This document shows positions 5,365-5,690 of a stretch of 5,690 nucleotides of DNA, piece after piece (positions within the stretch are counted from its first letter, which is position 1; each line of letters starts with the position of its first letter). A model generated the notes under the pieces. The model searched no databases and was not told the DNA's origin. It worked only from the letters and a program-made list of their open reading frames with translations. The DNA comes from RGIG3009 sp045653425. GTDB taxonomy: Bacteria > Bacillota > Clostridia > Oscillospirales > Acutalibacteraceae. Both the position numbers and the translations under genes were made by a program. The stretch lies in contig JAZOLU010000035.1 of NCBI GenBank assembly GCA_045653425.1, positions 1 to 5,690 on the forward strand, in the 5' to 3' direction.

Positions 5365-5373
5365 GTAAACGAA

Positions 5374-5396
5374 AACCACGCGATAGTCGCGTGGTT
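5374..5396 (+). repeat. IS200 left-end (LE) subterminal hairpin
   Basis: A perfect 10-bp stem AACCACGCGA (5374-5383) pairs with TCGCGTGGTT (5387-5396), with loop TAG. Its position a few bases inside the expected left end fits the DNA hairpin that TnpA binds. Like the right-end hairpin at 244-271, it has a stem closed by a 3-base loop and contains CCAC/GTGG. Confidence 0.7.
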
Positions 5397-5421
5397 CAAA
5401 AGAGGTTTACCGATGAAAAGA

Positions 5422-5484
5422 CCTCCGATTGTGTTAAGATAAAAGCGACCTGCCAGCCACGAGAACAAAAAACACAATCGGAGG
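5422..5484 (+). promoter_or_regulatory. Leader stem that masks the tnpA ribosome binding site
   Basis: CCTCCGATTGTGTT (5422-5435) is perfectly complementary to AACACAATCGGAGG (5471-5484). The 3' arm contains the Shine-Dalgarno GGAGG (5480-5484), 7 bases before the ATG at 5492. In RNA spanning both arms the site would be locked in a 14-bp stem. IS200 elements are known to hold TnpA synthesis low through such leader structures, and this fits that design. The intervening 35 bases show no clear second structure. Confidence 0.75.
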
Positions 5485-5491
5485 AAAAGCA

Positions 5492-5690
5492 ATGAAAAAA
5501 GATACAATCGATACCAGTAGTTTAGCACACACAAAATGGAATTGCAAGCATCATATAGTGTTCGCCCCAAAGTACAGACGGAAAGTGTTTTTCGAAGAAA
5601 AACGCTTAGAAATACGAGAGATGTTACGCCAACTATGTCAATGGAAAGGAGTAGAAATCATAGAGGGAGAAGTGTGCCCGGATCACATAC
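5492..5690 (+). CDS. tnpA: IS200-type transposase TnpA, N-terminal 66 residues (partial)
   Basis: The gene starts at ATG 5492 after GGAGG and runs off the window. Translation contains TKWNCKHHIVFAPKYRRKVFF, the well-conserved first strand and turn of IS200 TnpA, and later VEIIEGEVCPDHI. In the family the next residues complete the HUH motif (HIH), which binds the catalytic metal, so the window ends inside it. Together with the C-terminal fragment at 3-146 this shows the expected N- and C-terminal signatures of a Y1 transposase, but from two separate copies. Translation is probably repressed by the leader stem at 5422-5484. Confidence 0.93.
   Translation, partial: MKKDTIDTSSLAHTKWNCKHHIVFAPKYRRKVFFEEKRLEIREMLRQLCQWKGVEIIEGEVCPDHI

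Larger units (their letters stand above)
5366..5690 (+). mobile_element. IS200/IS605-family insertion sequence, 5' part (right copy)
   Basis: The left-end hairpin, untranslated leader and start of tnpA are present; the element runs out of the window. It has the same orientation as the copy at the other edge. The left boundary near 5366 is estimated. The TGTTTG at 5360-5365 would be the target flank left of the cleavage site, and it coincides with the end of the tRNA terminator. I cannot tell whether the two copies are identical, because the window shows the 3' part of one and the 5' part of the other. Confidence 0.85.

Noticed and set aside
5193..5570. Minus-strand 125-codon open frame containing MGFEPTIFSATN
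   Set aside because: It is antisense to the His and Gln tRNAs, the terminator and the IS200 leader, with no plausible ribosome binding site. It is the same tRNA-antisense artefact.
1..5690. CRISPR array, riboswitch or phage attachment site
   Set aside because: No regularly spaced direct repeats were seen, and no leader matched a riboswitch class I recognise. No tRNA 3'-end duplication was found downstream of the array within the window.

Overview
The window looks like chromosomal DNA of a Bacillota (Firmicutes) bacterium, most likely an anaerobic gut-type Clostridia. The evidence is strong GGAGG-type ribosome binding sites, frequent GTG starts, sigma-A-like promoters, tRNA genes with encoded CCA, and IS200-type TnpA sequence of a type I associate with clostridial genomes. 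The organism assignment is inference; no taxonomic marker is present.

Layout. Positions 1 to about 279 hold the 3' end of an IS200/IS605-family element: the TnpA C-terminus with its YxxxQ catalytic motif, a roughly 100-nt highly structured tail, and the subterminal right-end hairpin. A bidirectional-looking terminator (290-321) follows. Two tandem paralogous endonuclease/exonuclease/phosphatase (EEP) genes lie on the minus strand (1915 down to 338), transcribed from a promoter at about 1969-1997. The promoter-proximal copy has an intact active site. The distal copy keeps its reading frame but has lost several catalytic-motif residues.

On the plus strand, a LolD/MacB-type ABC ATPase (2102-2773) overlaps by 4 bp (ATGA) a single-pass membrane protein whose extracytoplasmic part resembles a divergent LytR-CpsA-Psr domain (2770-3597). 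A lipoprotein with a transglutaminase-like Cys-His-Asp triad (3707-4900) follows from its own promoter. No permease for the ATPase is visible. These three genes suggest a cell-envelope function, which I cannot specify.

A textbook promoter (4917-4945) drives a four-gene tRNA array, Gly(TCC)-Arg(TCT)-His(GTG)-Gln(TTG), closed by a terminator (5323-5364). Immediately after it comes the left end of a second IS200 element in the same orientation, with a left-end hairpin, a stem that masks the ribosome binding site, and the TnpA N-terminus, cut by the window just before its HUH motif.

The main points for a second look are the pseudoenzyme-like EEP duplicate, the permease-less ABC ATPase coupled to a degenerate LCP-like protein, the structured tail of the IS200 element, and the fact that both IS200 copies sit directly against transcription terminators.
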